NCBI GenBank assembly: GCA_902559305.1
Contig: CACEHK010000002.1
Location: 23,964 to 87,963, forward strand
DNA: 64,000 nt
Direction of reading: 5' to 3'
Source: an uncultured Pelagibacteraceae bacterium
Lineage (GTDB): Bacteria > Pseudomonadota > Alphaproteobacteria > Pelagibacterales > Pelagibacteraceae
Positions within the stretch are counted from its first letter, which is position 1; each line of letters begins with the position of its first letter. The notes beneath the pieces are model-generated. The model was not told where the DNA came from. It searched no databases and worked only from the letters and a program-made list of their open reading frames with translations. This document shows positions 1 to 7,372 of the stretch, in pieces. The translations under genes were made by a program, and so were the position numbers.

Positions 1-614
1 AAATAAAAAGAAAATAATATTAAGCCATATAAAATATAATAAGGATAACCAGCTAGAAGGATTAGCAATGTTGAAAAAAAGATTATCAAAGATGATTTGA
101 TTTTTTTATTATTTTCTATTGATAATGTCATTCCATAAAGTATCCATGGAAACCAACAAAAAGTATGAATAGCATTAGGAAACCTAAGAATTTCATTTAT
201 TTTAAGTCCTAGGCATGTAATTAGAGTTGCTATTAAGCAATATTTAATATCAATATTTAGTTTTCTTAACCAGATATATTGTCCAACATTATAAATAGAG
301 ACTCCGAATATAGTATAAAGTAAATACGTATGTTTACTTAAATCACCTATTATTAAACCAATTAAATATAACAACCAACTTAAAGGATAAAAGTATTGCG
401 CAAATGGATTAAAAATTAATGAATAGCCCAAACTTTCACTTGGCGACCAAAGTGGCAAATGTCCAACTTTAACAAATTCGAAAATGTATTTTTTATATGA
501 AAAATATAATAATTCAAAATCATTTCCCATTTCAATAAATTGAAAAGTGTGTGGAAATAAATAAATGTAGGGAGCAATTATTAAAATAATTAAATTTATT
601 CTATTATTAGGCAT
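1..614 (-). CDS. Partial polytopic membrane protein, YfhO-like (3' end outside window)
   Basis: An open frame runs leftward from an ATG at 614 off the window edge without a stop, giving about 204 residues. The product starts with a hydrophobic segment, followed by a loop with PLWSPSESLGY and NPFAQYFYPLSWLLYL, then further membrane segments. The loop pattern (PLW, GxxL, NPF, YPLSWL) resembles bacterial YfhO-like or GT-C-type membrane proteins, which act in lipid-linked sugar transfer. The family assignment is tentative because only the N-terminal part is visible. An in-frame stop lies upstream of the chosen ATG. It follows the SMR gene by 28 bases, so co-transcription is possible. The real function is not known. 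Confidence 0.6.
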   Translation of the reverse strand, partial: MPNNRINLIILIIAPYIYLFPHTFQFIEMGNDFELLYFSYKKYIFEFVKVGHLPLWSPSESLGYSLIFNPFAQYFYPLSWLLYLIGLIIGDLSKHTYLLYTIFGVSIYNVGQYIWLRKLNIDIKYCLIATLITCLGLKINEILRFPNAIHTFCWFPWILYGMTLSIENNKKIKSSLIIFFSTLLILLAGYPYYILYGLILFSFY

Positions 615-642
615 CTGGTTTTTAGAATTTATATTTAACAGC

Positions 643-978
643 TTAATTATTAGTATTCATTAAATTTACTATCGAAACTCCAATAATTATTAAAATTAAG
701 CCTATAATTGTATAAAAATTTGGAATTTGATTAAATTTTATAGCACCTACAATAGACGTCGCAATAATACACAAACCCGCAAAAGATGCATAAGTAATTC
801 CAACTGGGATCTGCTTCATTACTAAAGACAATGCATACATACATCCAACTATAGTTACTGCTGTTAGAATGCTTGGAACTAATAAAGTAAAGCCTTGAGC
901 ACTTTTAGCAAAACCATTTGATGCAGTACCTAAAATGACTGCAAAAATTAAAGTAATATAAGCTGAAATATTGCTCAC
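643..978 (-). CDS. SMR-family small multidrug-resistance-like membrane protein, Glu14 missing
   Basis: The 111-residue product has four hydrophobic helices and aligns by eye without gaps to the EmrE N-terminus (A13, G17, T18 preserved; QGFTLLVPS matching EGFTRLWPS of EmrE; P-x-G-I-x-Y in helix 3). Family members export cations or guanidinium by proton antiport as dimers. The membrane-embedded glutamate that binds both proton and substrate in EmrE (residue 14) is valine here, and Trp63 of EmrE corresponds to Phe. It begins with GTG at 978. It may therefore be a non-transporting partner, or use another chemistry. Family membership is clear; transport activity is doubtful. Confidence 0.85.
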   Translation of the reverse strand: MSNISAYITLIFAVILGTASNGFAKSAQGFTLLVPSILTAVTIVGCMYALSLVMKQIPVGITYASFAGLCIIATSIVGAIKFNQIPNFYTIIGLILIIIGVSIVNLMNTNN

Positions 979-993
979 AAATAAACAATATTA

Positions 994-1215
994 TTATTTG
1001 GTAATTTTATCTACAAATTTTTTTGTCGGTGGCCCAACAACCAAAGAAGTAATTATTGCTATTGGCAAGCTTACCATCCAAGCTTTAAAAAATCTCTGCG
1101 TATATGCGCTATCCATGCCCGTATTAATATAAGTAATAATTAATGTCATAAATAAACTCATGCCAAATCCCATAATTAAAATAAAAATTAAATTTGAGTA
1201 TTTTTTTTTGAACAT
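994..1215 (-). CDS. DUF2798-like small membrane protein
   Basis: This 73-residue protein has two hydrophobic segments (about residues 9-29 and 47-62) separated by a loop with RFFKAWMVSLP, and ends with a PTKKFVDKIT tail. The pattern of Arg-Phe-x-x-Ala-Trp followed by a second helix and a basic Pro-containing tail is that of DUF2798 inner-membrane proteins, whose role is unknown. Its ATG overlaps the TAA of the upstream gene by one base, so translation is probably coupled. Confidence 0.75.
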   Translation of the reverse strand: MFKKKYSNLIFILIMGFGMSLFMTLIITYINTGMDSAYTQRFFKAWMVSLPIAIITSLVVGPPTKKFVDKITK

Positions 1216-1805
1216 TATTTTTTGGACCAGCTTATAGCATCTTCCATTCTATCATCACCCCAAAAGATTTCATTGCTTACTATAAACGAAGGACTTCCAA
1301 AAACTTTATTTTTACGAGCATTATCTGTATTTGATAAATATTCTTTTTCAATTTCCTTAGAATTTGCTTTTGAAATAATTTTATCTTTATCTAACTTAAG
1401 TTCTGAACAAATTTCAGAAATATTAGGTTCTGTTGCAGGCTCTTTTCCATCTTGAAACCATCTTTTATAAGTCGTTCTTACATAATCAACACCCCAACCT
1501 TCAATTAACCCAAGTATTGCTAATTTGTTTGCTAAATCAAATTCACTTAAAGGGTAGGGAACTGGGGTTTTAGCAAAAAAACCATAGCCTTCTGCACGTC
1601 TTTCAATATCTCTCCACATGTAATCAACTTTATTTTTTTTATCTTTTGGAAATGGAATATTATTCATTTCCTTCATAATTGCTCTTACACTAAATGGTTT
1701 CCAATTAAATTTTACAGAATGTTTTTTTTCAACATCTAAAATCCTAGTAACACTTAAATATGTGTATGTACTTCCAATTGAAAAATAAAAATCTATATTA
1801 TTCAT
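1215..1805 (-). CDS. 2-hydroxychromene-2-carboxylate isomerase / DsbA-like thioredoxin-fold protein
   Basis: The 196-residue protein begins with NNIDFYFSIGSTYTYLSV, the N-terminus of the HCCA isomerase branch of the DsbA/kappa-GST fold, where the conserved Ser in the FSxGS segment replaces the redox cysteine and activates glutathione. The helical insert carries WRDIERRAEGYG and the C-terminal half has GSPSFIVSNEIFWGDDRM, with the family cis-Pro and Trp-Gly-x-Asp motifs. Length fits the family (about 190-220). In SAR11 the substrate is unlikely to be naphthalene-derived; a glutathione-dependent isomerase or transferase of unknown substrate is the safer call. It shares four bases (ATGA type) with the TPR gene upstream. 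Confidence 0.85.
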   Translation of the reverse strand: MNNIDFYFSIGSTYTYLSVTRILDVEKKHSVKFNWKPFSVRAIMKEMNNIPFPKDKKNKVDYMWRDIERRAEGYGFFAKTPVPYPLSEFDLANKLAILGLIEGWGVDYVRTTYKRWFQDGKEPATEPNISEICSELKLDKDKIISKANSKEIEKEYLSNTDNARKNKVFGSPSFIVSNEIFWGDDRMEDAISWSKK

Positions 1806-2353
1806 ATACTTTCTTTCTTTATAAGTTCTTTAAGTTTTAGTATCATTAGTTCAGTTGATTGCATAGAAGGATAAATCTTTTCAACTTCTTTATAACTATT
1901 AATTGCATTTTTGTAATTATTCAAAGCTGTTTGTACAAGCCCTTGACCCGCTAAAGCTCCAAAATGTCTTTTTTCTAAACTTAATACCATATCAATATCA
2001 TTTTGAGATAAATCATAGTTTCCCATCAAATATAATACAGTTGCTCTTTTATTCCAAGCTTCTGCCCAGTTAGGATCCAGCTCAATTACTTTTGAAAATA
2101 CATTATGTGCACTAGTTAATTGGTTTTGTGACATATAATAAGAACCTTTTTTTAATAGATCTGTTAATGTAGGTTCTGATGGGTGAGTAGTCCAAAGTTT
2201 CCAAATTTTACTTTCAATTTCTTTTGCGGACAAATTGTTGTATGTATTTTTTAGTTGATTAAAAAGCTTATTTAACTCTTCTTCTCTATTTTCAGCTGCA
2301 TAAATATTATTTGAAAATAATAAAAATATAAAAATATAAAATATTTTTTTCAT
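1802..2353 (-). CDS. Secreted tetratricopeptide-repeat protein
   Basis: The 183-residue product has a signal peptide (MKKIFYIFIFLLFSNNIYAAE) with likely cleavage after Ala-Ala near residue 20. Residues 65-170 form about three TPR units; the clearest is around ELDPNWAEAWNKRATVLYLM, with the small/large residue pattern of the repeat. Such periplasmic proteins are scaffolds, and no catalytic motif is visible. The start overlaps the stop of the VOC gene by four bases, so the two genes are probably translated together. Confidence 0.8.
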   Translation of the reverse strand: MKKIFYIFIFLLFSNNIYAAENREEELNKLFNQLKNTYNNLSAKEIESKIWKLWTTHPSEPTLTDLLKKGSYYMSQNQLTSAHNVFSKVIELDPNWAEAWNKRATVLYLMGNYDLSQNDIDMVLSLEKRHFGALAGQGLVQTALNNYKNAINSYKEVEKIYPSMQSTELMILKLKELIKKESI

Positions 2354-2736
2354 TTACTTAGAACAAATCTGGCAGCTATTTTATTGCCATCAGGATCACG
2401 GACGTAAGCATAATAGTTTCCGTCCGATCTTTCTCCTGGCGCTCCTTCGTCAATAGCTCCAATTTCTAGTGCTGTTTTATGAAATTTATTTACAGCTTCT
2501 TTTGATTCAGCTGATAATGCAATCATCGTTCCATTACCAACTGAGGCATTTTTTTTATCATGAGGTTTAGTAATATAAAATTTAACCGCAAGATCACCAT
2601 CTGAATGGCCGTACCCAATATATCTTTCAGTAATGGTTACTTTTTTTAATCCAAGATGAACCAAAATAGCATCATAAAACTTTTTTGATTTCCCAAGATC
2701 ATTTGTGCCAACCATTACAAAACCAACTATATTCAT
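2350..2736 (-). CDS. VOC-superfamily (glyoxalase/bleomycin-resistance fold) protein
   Basis: The 128-residue protein opens with a VOC beta-alpha-beta unit (GFVMVGTNDLGKSKKFYDAIL) and ends with the second module, containing YAYVRDPDGNKIAARF, the usual final strand with a metal-ligand-like position. Family members bind a divalent metal and act on small glutathione adducts, vicinal diketones or antibiotics. The typical ligand set (His/Gln, Glu, His, Glu) is not obvious, so catalytic function is unproven. It is one base from the downstream end of the NTF2-like gene, within a tight minus-strand run. Confidence 0.8.
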   Translation of the reverse strand: MNIVGFVMVGTNDLGKSKKFYDAILVHLGLKKVTITERYIGYGHSDGDLAVKFYITKPHDKKNASVGNGTMIALSAESKEAVNKFHKTALEIGAIDEGAPGERSDGNYYAYVRDPDGNKIAARFVLSK

Positions 2737-3057
2737 TTATTTAGATATAGGTGTTGCACCAGTTTCTAAACTTGTAATTTTACCATCTTTGTATTTATAT
2801 ACTGCCATAACTGCTTCGACATTTCCATCATCAAATGTTACGAATGCATGGTGAATACCAACTTCATCGTTTTCATAAACCACTCTTATTTTATCTTGTT
2901 TAATATCACCACTCATTGCCCATTTGATCACATCAGCTTTGCTTAAAGTATTACCTGATTTATGCATTAAAAATTTAAAATCATCATGCAAAAGTTCATT
3001 CATAGCTGCTTCATCTTTATTTTTCATTGCAGCGCTGTATTTTTCTAATATAGACAT
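2737..3057 (-). CDS. SnoaL/NTF2-like protein
   Basis: This 106-residue protein has the NTF2-like cone-fold pattern: an N-terminal helix (ILEKYSAAMKNKDEAAMNELL), a HDDFKFLMH strand, a middle TLSKADVIKWA helix and a C-terminal curved sheet (HAFVTFDDGNVEAVMAVYKY). Relatives are polyketide cyclases, ketosteroid isomerases or uncharacterised stress proteins. No definite catalytic dyad could be identified. It sits between the VOC and DUF1330 genes with gaps of 0-2 bases, which suggests one transcript and perhaps shared aldehyde or stress metabolism. Confidence 0.75.
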   Translation of the reverse strand: MSILEKYSAAMKNKDEAAMNELLHDDFKFLMHKSGNTLSKADVIKWAMSGDIKQDKIRVVYENDEVGIHHAFVTFDDGNVEAVMAVYKYKDGKITSLETGATPISK

Positions 3058-3059
3058 AT

Positions 3060-3350
3060 TTATACTCCTTTTATTATTATGTTACTTCCTTCGGAATTAT
3101 CCAAACGAATTTTTTTAACTGATTTATACTCCTCAGAATTATACCATTCCATTGCTTTTTCATAACTAGGAAATTTTATAATTACTACTCTAGAGAATTT
3201 ATTCTCACCCTCAACACACTGATTTTCTCCATTTCGAACAATGTATTCTCCACCGAAATTTTGAACAATTGGTGTTACTTTACTAACATATTCTTTATAA
3301 TTTTCAGGTTTTTTGACATTACACTGTAATATTACATAACCTGAAGGCAT
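3060..3350 (-). CDS. DUF1330 (dimeric alpha/beta-barrel) protein
   Basis: The 96-residue product carries the hallmarks of DUF1330: an initial YVILQCNVKKPENYKEYV strand-helix, a GGEYIVRNG turn, and the FPSYEKAMEWYNSEEYKSV motif near residues 62-80. The family folds like ferredoxin-type dimeric barrels, and its biochemical role is not established. It lies two bases from its neighbours on both sides within the minus-strand operon. Confidence 0.88.
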   Translation of the reverse strand: MPSGYVILQCNVKKPENYKEYVSKVTPIVQNFGGEYIVRNGENQCVEGENKFSRVVIIKFPSYEKAMEWYNSEEYKSVKKIRLDNSEGSNIIIKGV

Positions 3351-3352
3351 TA

Positions 3353-3730
3353 TTAATAAAGTGTTTGTATAACTTTTTTTACTTTTTCCTCGCCATCGGG
3401 CACAATTTTATTCACAAATGCATGACATGAATCTGTCTTTGCTTTATCATACTTAGATCCATAATATTTATCCACCCCTTTGTTCACTCCATCATCCCAC
3501 TCTTTTTCTTTAATACCTATTTCTAAAGCATAAGTTTTTAAAACTTTAACCGATGCCATAGATTTTTCTTTCATACTGTATTCAAATTCTTCTCCACTAG
3601 GTAGAAAATAATTTGCCATATAAATACCACTACAGTCATAAGCTTTTTTTTTGTCAGCATCTGACATGCCAGCTAATGCAATGTTTGATAAAAATAAACT
3701 TGATAAAATAATAAATAATAATTTTTTCAT
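3353..3730 (-). CDS. Small secreted protein of unknown function
   Basis: I do not recognise this 125-residue protein. It has a clear Sec signal peptide (MKKLLFIILSSLFLSNIALA, cleavage predicted after Ala20) and a mature part of about 105 residues, lysine-rich, with two cysteines (about residues 33 and 102) that could form one disulfide in the periplasm. The two-Cys helical pattern (YDCSGIYMANYF ... DSCHAFVNKI) is reminiscent of small periplasmic helical proteins, but no family can be named. It overlaps the preceding gene by one base. Confidence 0.75.
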   Translation of the reverse strand: MKKLLFIILSSLFLSNIALAGMSDADKKKAYDCSGIYMANYFLPSGEEFEYSMKEKSMASVKVLKTYALEIGIKEKEWDDGVNKGVDKYYGSKYDKAKTDSCHAFVNKIVPDGEEKVKKVIQTLY

Positions 3731-4020
3731 TACATATCCATCTTAGTTAATTCCCAAGCGGTCATACTGTTTACACACTCATCAAAAATTGGTTTTCCAA
3801 CTGGATGTGTTCCAGACACCAATTGTTTCATTGCATCTACATTATGAACATGTACTTTAAACATTATTCCACCTTTATCAGGTGTTACTGAAGCAATAGT
3901 TTTTTCTGGATAAGCTGCTGATTTTCTTACACTCATTCCCTCATCAGATTGCATCCAACCCATGAATTTTTCAAGCTTACCATCTTTTAAATCAACATAT
4001 ACTAACATTTCTTTTTCCAT
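3730..4020 (-). CDS. Conserved small protein, possibly ABM-like ferredoxin fold
   Basis: This is a 96-residue cytoplasmic protein with pattern MEKEMLVYVDLKDGKLEKFMGWM and a later GIMFKVHVHNVDAMKQLVSG segment, suggesting a dimeric alpha/beta-barrel of the ABM type (beta-alpha-beta-beta-alpha-beta). I cannot assign a function. The start was set at the ATG at 4020, which has an AGGA element eight bases upstream. A longer frame begins at TTG 4035, but that start has no ribosome-binding site and the AGGA would lie inside it. It is probably the first gene of the run 643-4020. Confidence 0.7.
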   Translation of the reverse strand: MEKEMLVYVDLKDGKLEKFMGWMQSDEGMSVRKSAAYPEKTIASVTPDKGGIMFKVHVHNVDAMKQLVSGTHPVGKPIFDECVNSMTAWELTKMDM

Positions 4021-4107
4021 TTTAATTCCTTTCAATAGTTAATTTTTTTAATTTAAATTAAAGATTAATGAGTTCTAATGCTTTTGTTACAAATCAGATA
4101 TGCGTAA

Positions 4108-5109
4108 TTATATCCAATCAGGAAATGGGAGACCTTTTTCTTGTAGAAAAGATTTATTGAACATCTTTGAGTTGTATTTGTCAGATTTGTCGCACAAAAT
4201 TGTTACTATAGTTTTTCCTGGACCAAGTTCTTTTCCTAATCTAATTGCACCGGCAATATTAACCCCACAACTTGTGCCAAGACTTAAACCTTCATTTTGA
4301 ATTAGATCATATAGTATTGGTAAAGACTCATGATCACTTATTGAAAAAGCGCCATCTATTTTAGCTTCGGCAAAATTTGCTGTTACTCTGCTTGAGCCAA
4401 TTCCTTCTGTGATTGAGCCGCCTTCACTTTTTAACTCACTATTTGTTATATAATTATAAAGCGCAGATCCCGCTGGGTCTGATAGATAAATTTTAATATC
4501 TTTATTCTTTTCTTTTAAATAACTGCTCACTCCTCCAATAGTTCCACCTGTTCCTGAAGAACATACAAAACCATCAATTTTACCATCTGTTTGTTCCAAA
4601 ATTTCAGGTCCAGTTGTTTCATAATGGCCTTTAGCATTTGCCGTGTTATCAAATTGATTAGCCCAGACTACTCCATAATTATTTGAACTTTTAAGTTCGT
4701 CAGCTAATCTTCCAGCAACTTTTACATAATTACCATCATCTTTATATGGTTTAGGTGGAACCAATCTTAAATCAGCACCAATATTTTTTAGCATATCTTT
4801 TTTTTCTTGTGTTTGATTATCATTCATCACAATTATTGTTTTATAACCAATTGAGTTTCCAATTAAACATAAACCGATTCCAGTATTTCCTGCAGTTCCT
4901 TCAACTATTATTCCACCTTTTGAAATTAATTTTTTTTCTTCTGCATCTTTAATTAAAGCAAGAGCAGCTCTGTCTTTTACTGAACCTCCCGGATTTAAAT
5001 ATTCTGCTTTACCATAAATATTACATCCTGTTATCTCTGATGCTGCCTTAAGTTTTATTAAAGGAGTATTTCCAATTCCTTCTACAAAATTATTTTGAGA
5101 ATTTTTCAT
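4108..5109 (-). CDS. cysK: Cysteine synthase A family (O-acetylserine sulfhydrylase)
   Basis: This PLP enzyme makes cysteine from O-acetylserine and sulfide. The 333-residue sequence has GNTPLIKL, the PLP-lysine motif GGSVKDR (Lys45), EGTAGNTG in place of the common EPTSGNTG asparagine loop, and the phosphate-binding SSGTGGTIGG. The C-terminus is slightly longer than that of E. coli CysK, as in a subgroup of alphaproteobacterial paralogues. Its ATG touches the stop of cysE (1-base overlap), so enzyme and substrate supplier are co-expressed. The EGTAGNTG variant leaves open a related beta-replacement activity. Confidence 0.9.
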   Translation of the reverse strand: MKNSQNNFVEGIGNTPLIKLKAASEITGCNIYGKAEYLNPGGSVKDRAALALIKDAEEKKLISKGGIIVEGTAGNTGIGLCLIGNSIGYKTIIVMNDNQTQEKKDMLKNIGADLRLVPPKPYKDDGNYVKVAGRLADELKSSNNYGVVWANQFDNTANAKGHYETTGPEILEQTDGKIDGFVCSSGTGGTIGGVSSYLKEKNKDIKIYLSDPAGSALYNYITNSELKSEGGSITEGIGSSRVTANFAEAKIDGAFSISDHESLPILYDLIQNEGLSLGTSCGVNIAGAIRLGKELGPGKTIVTILCDKSDKYNSKMFNKSFLQEKGLPFPDWI

Positions 5110-5675
5110 TAATTATTTCCATTAGATATACCATACGGTTTAAACTCATCTGTTGCTGTACCAACATTTTTTGCAGGTATACCAACCATTACTGCTTTTT
5201 CAGGAACATCTTTTGTTACAACGGCATTTGCTCCTATCTTTGCATTTTTACCAACTACTACAGGCCCTAAAACTTGTGCACCTGAACCTACAACTACATT
5301 GTCCATTAAAGTTGGATGTCTTTTAACTTCTCTTTGTTCATTTGAATTTATACTTGGTGAAATCCCTCCCAAAGTTGCCATATGATATATTGTAACATTA
5401 TCACCAATCTCTGAAGTTTCACCAATAACTACTCCCATACCATGATCAATGAATAAATTTTTACCTATTTTTGCTTTTGGATGTATTTCTATTCCAGTTA
5501 AAAATCTTGAAAATTGAGAAATTATTCTTGCGATTAAATCAAATTTAGCAACTGAAAAAAAATTTGCAATTTTATGAAAAAAAACTGCTTTAACACCTGG
5601 GTAAGTTAATATTACACTTAACTTTGATTTCGCAGCTGGATCTCTACTAATTATCGATTCTAAAAATTCATTCAT
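5109..5675 (-). CDS. cysE: Serine O-acetyltransferase
   Basis: CysE acetylates serine with acetyl-CoA, the committed step of cysteine synthesis. The 188-residue protein is the short form without the long N-terminal helical domain of E. coli CysE (273 residues). After a helical N-terminus ([26 protein letters not shown]) it has left-handed beta-helix hexapeptide repeats with the catalytic [16 protein letters not shown] segment. It ends [22 protein letters not shown]; the C-terminal tail of CysE normally inserts into the CysK active site. It directly precedes cysK in the same operon. Confidence 0.92.
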   Translation of the reverse strand: MNEFLESIISRDPAAKSKLSVILTYPGVKAVFFHKIANFFSVAKFDLIARIISQFSRFLTGIEIHPKAKIGKNLFIDHGMGVVIGETSEIGDNVTIYHMATLGGISPSINSNEQREVKRHPTLMDNVVVGSGAQVLGPVVVGKNAKIGANAVVTKDVPEKAVMVGIPAKNVGTATDEFKPYGISNGNN

Positions 5676-5710
5676 GATATTTAAATTATATTGATTATTT
5701 AAATGATCAA

Positions 5711-5830
5711 TTAGCTGTTACAACAACAGCTACCTGATGTAGGATTGCAAGAGCATTCTTTGCTTCCGTCACAAGAGCATCCATCGTATGTACAGTTCGT
5801 ACATTTACATTTTGGGTTATTGCAAACCAT
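5711..5830 (-). CDS. 39-residue cysteine-rich metallothionein-like peptide
   Basis: An open frame of 40 codons starts at ATG 5830 and stops at TAA 5713-5711. The peptide has 11 cysteines, at positions 3, 8, 10, 13, 18, 20, 26, 28, 35, 36 and 37, including three CxC pairs and a final CCC. The rest is Lys, Asn, Asp, Ser and Gly, with one Tyr and no Trp or Phe. Dense CxC and CxxC spacing is typical of metallothioneins that bind Zn, Cu or Cd as thiolate clusters, but I do not recognise a named family. It sits just upstream of cysE-cysK and downstream of a persulfide-dioxygenase-like gene. A TATAAT lies four bases before the ATG, suggesting a leaderless mRNA. Confidence 0.7.
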   Translation of the reverse strand: MVCNNPKCKCTNCTYDGCSCDGSKECSCNPTSGSCCCNS

Positions 5831-5834
5831 ATAT

Positions 5835-5866
5835 ATTATAATAATTACTGTGTTAAAAATTACAAG
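5835..5866 (-). promoter_or_regulatory. Possible promoter of the cysteine-rich peptide (leaderless)
   Basis: On the minus strand a perfect TATAAT occupies 5840-5835, and a TTGTAA lies 19 bases upstream of it at about 5865-5860. The expected transcription start falls on or next to the ATG at 5830, and no Shine-Dalgarno sequence fits between them. A leaderless transcript is therefore the simplest reading. AT-rich DNA produces such hexamers by chance, so this is only a candidate. Confidence 0.4.
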
Positions 5867-5883
5867 GTCAATTTAGCCGCAAA

Positions 5884-6576
5884 CTATAACTGATTAATTG
5901 TAAGACCTTTTAAGTTTGCAGGAACAGCTATATCCATCATTTTTGGATTTGCTAAATTAAGATTATTCATTATCTCAGCGTATTCCTCTTTTGAACCCAC
6001 TTGTAATCTTGGATTATTATTTTTTTCATTTTCAATTGTTGAGTATTTTTTTCCATTATAATCATGAGCAGGATATACTAATGTTTTTTCTGGTAACTTT
6101 AATAATTTATTGAATAGAGAGTCATAAGCATCATATGAACTTCCATTTTGAAAATCTGTTCTTCCAGTTCCATTTATTAAAAGAGTATCGCCAGTAAAAA
6201 CTCTATCATTCATTAAATAACTATAAGAACAATCTGTATGACCTGGAGTATAAATTGCCTTTAGTTCAATATTTTCTACATTTATTTTTTCGCTATCTTT
6301 AATTTTTAAATCAATTACTTCTGACTTAGAATTTTCTCCCATAATCCTTATACAGTTTGTTCTTTTATTAAGTTCATTTAATCCTGTGATATGATCAGCA
6401 TGAATATGGGTATCTATAACTTTTACTAATTTTAGTTCTAATTTTTCCAAAGTTTTTAAATACTTGTTTGTATGTTCTATAACAGGATCAATTATTAATG
6501 CTTCTCTACCTTTGCCGCTAGATATAATGTAAGTGTAGGTTGAAGATTTTGTATCAAATAGTTGTTCAAATATCAT
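5884..6576 (-). CDS. Metallo-beta-lactamase-fold hydrolase, persulfide dioxygenase (ETHE1)-like
   Basis: The 230-residue protein has the MBL metal motif THIHADHITG (His57, His59, Asp61, His62), then CSYSYLMNDRVFTGDTLLI, GTGRTDFQNGS and VYPAHDYNGKKYST. The TGDxLLIxGxGRTDFQ and YPAHDYxG strings are typical of ETHE1/Blh-type persulfide dioxygenases, which oxidise glutathione persulfide to sulfite with a single Fe, rather than of glyoxalase II. Position beside cysteine biosynthesis and the Cys-rich peptide fits sulfide or persulfide control. It is divergent from the peroxiredoxin gene, with an 82-base shared promoter region. Confidence 0.85.
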   Translation of the reverse strand: MIFEQLFDTKSSTYTYIISSGKGREALIIDPVIEHTNKYLKTLEKLELKLVKVIDTHIHADHITGLNELNKRTNCIRIMGENSKSEVIDLKIKDSEKINVENIELKAIYTPGHTDCSYSYLMNDRVFTGDTLLINGTGRTDFQNGSSYDAYDSLFNKLLKLPEKTLVYPAHDYNGKKYSTIENEKNNNPRLQVGSKEEYAEIMNNLNLANPKMMDIAVPANLKGLTINQL

Positions 6577-6658
6577 TAGTTAGTAATACTATAAAAAATT
6601 GCATAGCAAATCAATCTTGCTTATAATCATTCTAAAAAAAAATCTAAAGGAGAATTGA

Positions 6659-7321
6659 ATGACTTTAAAAATAAATAGTGTAGCTCCAGATTTCAAAGCA
6701 AAAACTCAAATGGGAGACATTTCGTTTCATGAGTGGCTTGGAGATAGCTGGGGTGTTTTATTTTCTCACCCAAAAGACTTTACACCAGTTTGTACAACTG
6801 AGCTTGGAGCATTAGCTAAAATGAAGCCAGAGTTTGACAAAAGAAATGTAAAAGTCATGGGATTGAGTGTTGACCCAGTTGACGACCATGTCAAATGGAT
6901 AGACGATATTACCGATGTATGTGGTATGAAACCCGAGTATCCAATTGTTGCTGATGAAAAATTAGAGGTTGCAAAACTTTATAATATGCTTGAAGCAGAT
7001 GCAGGTGTATCCTCAGGAGGTAGAACTGCAGTTGATAACGAAACAGTTAGAACAGTTTATGTTATAAGACCAGATAAAAGAATTGGTTTATTTTTAACTT
7101 ATCCTATGACAACTGGTAGAAACTTTCATGAAATATTGAGAGCTATTGATTCAATGCAAAGAACTATCAAACATAAAATTGCTACACCCGCAGACTGGAA
7201 GCCTGGAGAAAAAGTAATAATTGTTCCTAAAGTAACTAACGAGGAAGCAAAAAAAATATATCCAGATGGATGGGAAACTATAAAACCATACTTAAGAAAA
7301 GTTCCAGATCCACATAAATAA
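6659..7321 (+). CDS. 1-Cys peroxiredoxin, Prx6 type
   Basis: This protein reduces hydrogen peroxide and organic hydroperoxides in the cytoplasm. The 220-residue length and long C-terminal domain are typical of Prx6. The active site is HPKDFTPVCTTELG with peroxidatic Cys45 and the catalytic Thr three residues earlier, and there is a conserved Arg in IRPDKRIG. The C-terminal WKPGEKVIIVPKVTNEEAKKIYPDGW segment is also family-specific. A strong AAGGAG lies about seven bases upstream of the ATG, unusual in this window, so high expression is likely. An intrinsic terminator follows at 7335-7372. Confidence 0.95.
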   Translation: MTLKINSVAPDFKAKTQMGDISFHEWLGDSWGVLFSHPKDFTPVCTTELGALAKMKPEFDKRNVKVMGLSVDPVDDHVKWIDDITDVCGMKPEYPIVADEKLEVAKLYNMLEADAGVSSGGRTAVDNETVRTVYVIRPDKRIGLFLTYPMTTGRNFHEILRAIDSMQRTIKHKIATPADWKPGEKVIIVPKVTNEEAKKIYPDGWETIKPYLRKVPDPHK

Positions 7322-7334
7322 GTACAAAAAATTA

Positions 7335-7372
7335 AACCAACAATCTTAGAAATAAGGTTGTTGGTTTTTTTT
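7335..7372 (+). terminator. Intrinsic terminator after the peroxiredoxin gene
   Basis: A 12-base-pair stem (CCAACAATCTTA with TAAGGTTGTTGG, one G-U pair), with two extra A-T pairs at its base, a four-base GAAA loop and an eight-T tract. It follows the peroxiredoxin stop by 13 bases and reaches the stop codon of the convergent racemase gene. Confidence 0.88.
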
